DNA from: JBBQLG01 sp038327655
GTDB lineage: Bacteria > Bacteroidota > Bacteroidia > Cytophagales > Spirosomataceae
Assembly (NCBI GenBank): GCA_038327655.1
Contig: JBBQLG010000046.1
Location: 1 to 39,702 of the forward strand
Direction: 5' to 3'
DNA length: 39,702 nt
The translations under genes and the position numbers were made by a program. Shown here one piece after another: positions 39,256 through 39,702 of this stretch. Below the pieces are notes generated by a model. That model was not told the DNA's origin and did not search any database. It saw only the letters and a program-made list of their open reading frames with translations. How positions within the stretch are numbered: the stretch's first letter is position 1; each line of letters begins with the position of its first letter.

Positions 39256-39702
39256 ACAACTACACGTTTACCGCCGTCGAGCGATTTATCCGGTACGTAC
39301 AGATCGACACTCAGTCGGACCCGCAATCGACCGCCAGCCCCAGCACCGAAAAGCAGAAAAACCTGAGCCGGGTCTTGCTGCGGGAACTGCACGACATGGG
39401 CATTACCGACGCCGAACTGGACGATTTTGGCTATGTCTACGCCACTATTCCCGCCAATACCGACAAGCCGAACGTACCGGTGGTGTGCTTCTGTTCGCAC
39501 GTGGATACCTCACCCGACGTTACCGGCGAGGGCGTTCAGCCAATTATCCATCAAAAATGGGAAGGGCACGATATCGTGTTGCCGAATGACACAACGCAGG
39601 TACTCCGCGTAGCCGACCACCCCGATCTGGCGCATCAGCTTGGGAATGACATCATCACAGCGAGTGGCGATACACTGCTGGGTGCCGACAACAAAGCCGG
39701 TC
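39252..39702 (+). CDS. pepT: Peptidase T, C-terminus beyond window
   Basis: 150 codons visible, open at the right edge. MNNYTFTAVERFIRYVQIDT, SDPQSTASPSTEKQKNL, then VVCFCSHVDTSPDVTG with the first zinc His/Asp, the long insert IIHQKWEGHDIVLP and GDTLLGADNKAG with the bridging Asp at the very end. These are the N-terminal landmarks of tripeptide aminopeptidase PepT (M20B), which removes N-terminal residues from tripeptides in the cytosol. Its ATG overlaps the previous stop, so it is the second gene of an operon. Confidence 0.95.
   Translation, partial: MNNYTFTAVERFIRYVQIDTQSDPQSTASPSTEKQKNLSRVLLRELHDMGITDAELDDFGYVYATIPANTDKPNVPVVCFCSHVDTSPDVTGEGVQPIIHQKWEGHDIVLPNDTTQVLRVADHPDLAHQLGNDIITASGDTLLGADNKAG

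Overview
The window is about 55% G+C, dense with genes, and reads as chromosome of a Cytophagales bacterium (Bacteroidota), most likely Spirosomataceae (Spirosoma and relatives). The assignment rests on gene content: a ThuA/PQQ-dehydrogenase/PKD/cytochrome c/CBM6 fusion, a DUF1080 protein, two Gfo/Idh/MocA dehydrogenases and a four-helix-bundle S23-type protein. It also rests on promoter -7 boxes of the TAnnTTTG type, scarce Shine-Dalgarno sequences, and several families of hairpin-type intergenic repeats. No lineage marker such as rRNA is present, so the genus is an inference.

Layout. 1-3190: penicillin-acylase-family hydrolase (cut by the left edge) and a secreted lactonase-type beta-propeller. 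3440-4310: a small antitoxin/PIN-toxin cassette with degenerate repeats before it and similar 35-nt segments on both sides. 4442-8207: a DinB-like protein, a small lipoprotein and an Mla-type lipid transport operon (mlaE-mlaF-mlaD). 8410-15581: DUF1080 protein, secreted GH-A-like glycosidase, O-methyltransferase, FGGY gluconokinase, a DUF7079-like protein, FtsE and galactokinase. 15695-15793: the signal recognition particle RNA gene, with its own promoter and T-tract. 15869-20621: TPR lipoprotein, TMEM220-like membrane protein, a strong bidirectional terminator and the 1156-aa ThuA fusion. 20844-24412: an apparent operon of molybdopterin oxidoreductase, SGNH hydrolase and esterase. 24501-25613: a three-gene overlapping cassette of RelE/HigB-like toxin, XRE antitoxin and a stand-alone SRA-YDG domain. 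25728-31832: a sugar-catabolism cluster (TIM-barrel isomerase, two Gfo/Idh/MocA dehydrogenases, MFS transporter) interrupted by a DUF433/DUF5615 toxin-antitoxin pair and by an S23-type gene with tandem repeats. 31979-39702: cytosolic trypsin-like protease, M20 deacylase, SixA phosphatase, a candidate sigma-54-driven small RNA, XerD, AroQ, class V aminotransferase, MarC, a MazG-like pyrophosphohydrolase and peptidase T (cut by the right edge).

How genes work together. DUF1080, ThuA, the Gfo/Idh/MocA enzymes, the IolE-like isomerase and the MFS porter are families repeatedly linked to uptake and 3-oxidation of glycosides. Gluconokinase and galactokinase add monosaccharide entry points. The Mla genes maintain outer-membrane lipid asymmetry.

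The most novel-looking items are: (i) the toxin/antitoxin/SRA operon, which joins a modified-cytosine reader fold to a TA module; (ii) an in-frame TGA exactly where DUF5615 toxins normally carry Trp, with the rest of the domain intact behind it; (iii) a sigma-54-like promoter, about 110 nt of non-coding sequence and a terminator squeezed against xerD; (iv) the repeats around the PIN cassette; (v) a dispersed repeat that appears to encode the N-terminus of a lipoprotein.
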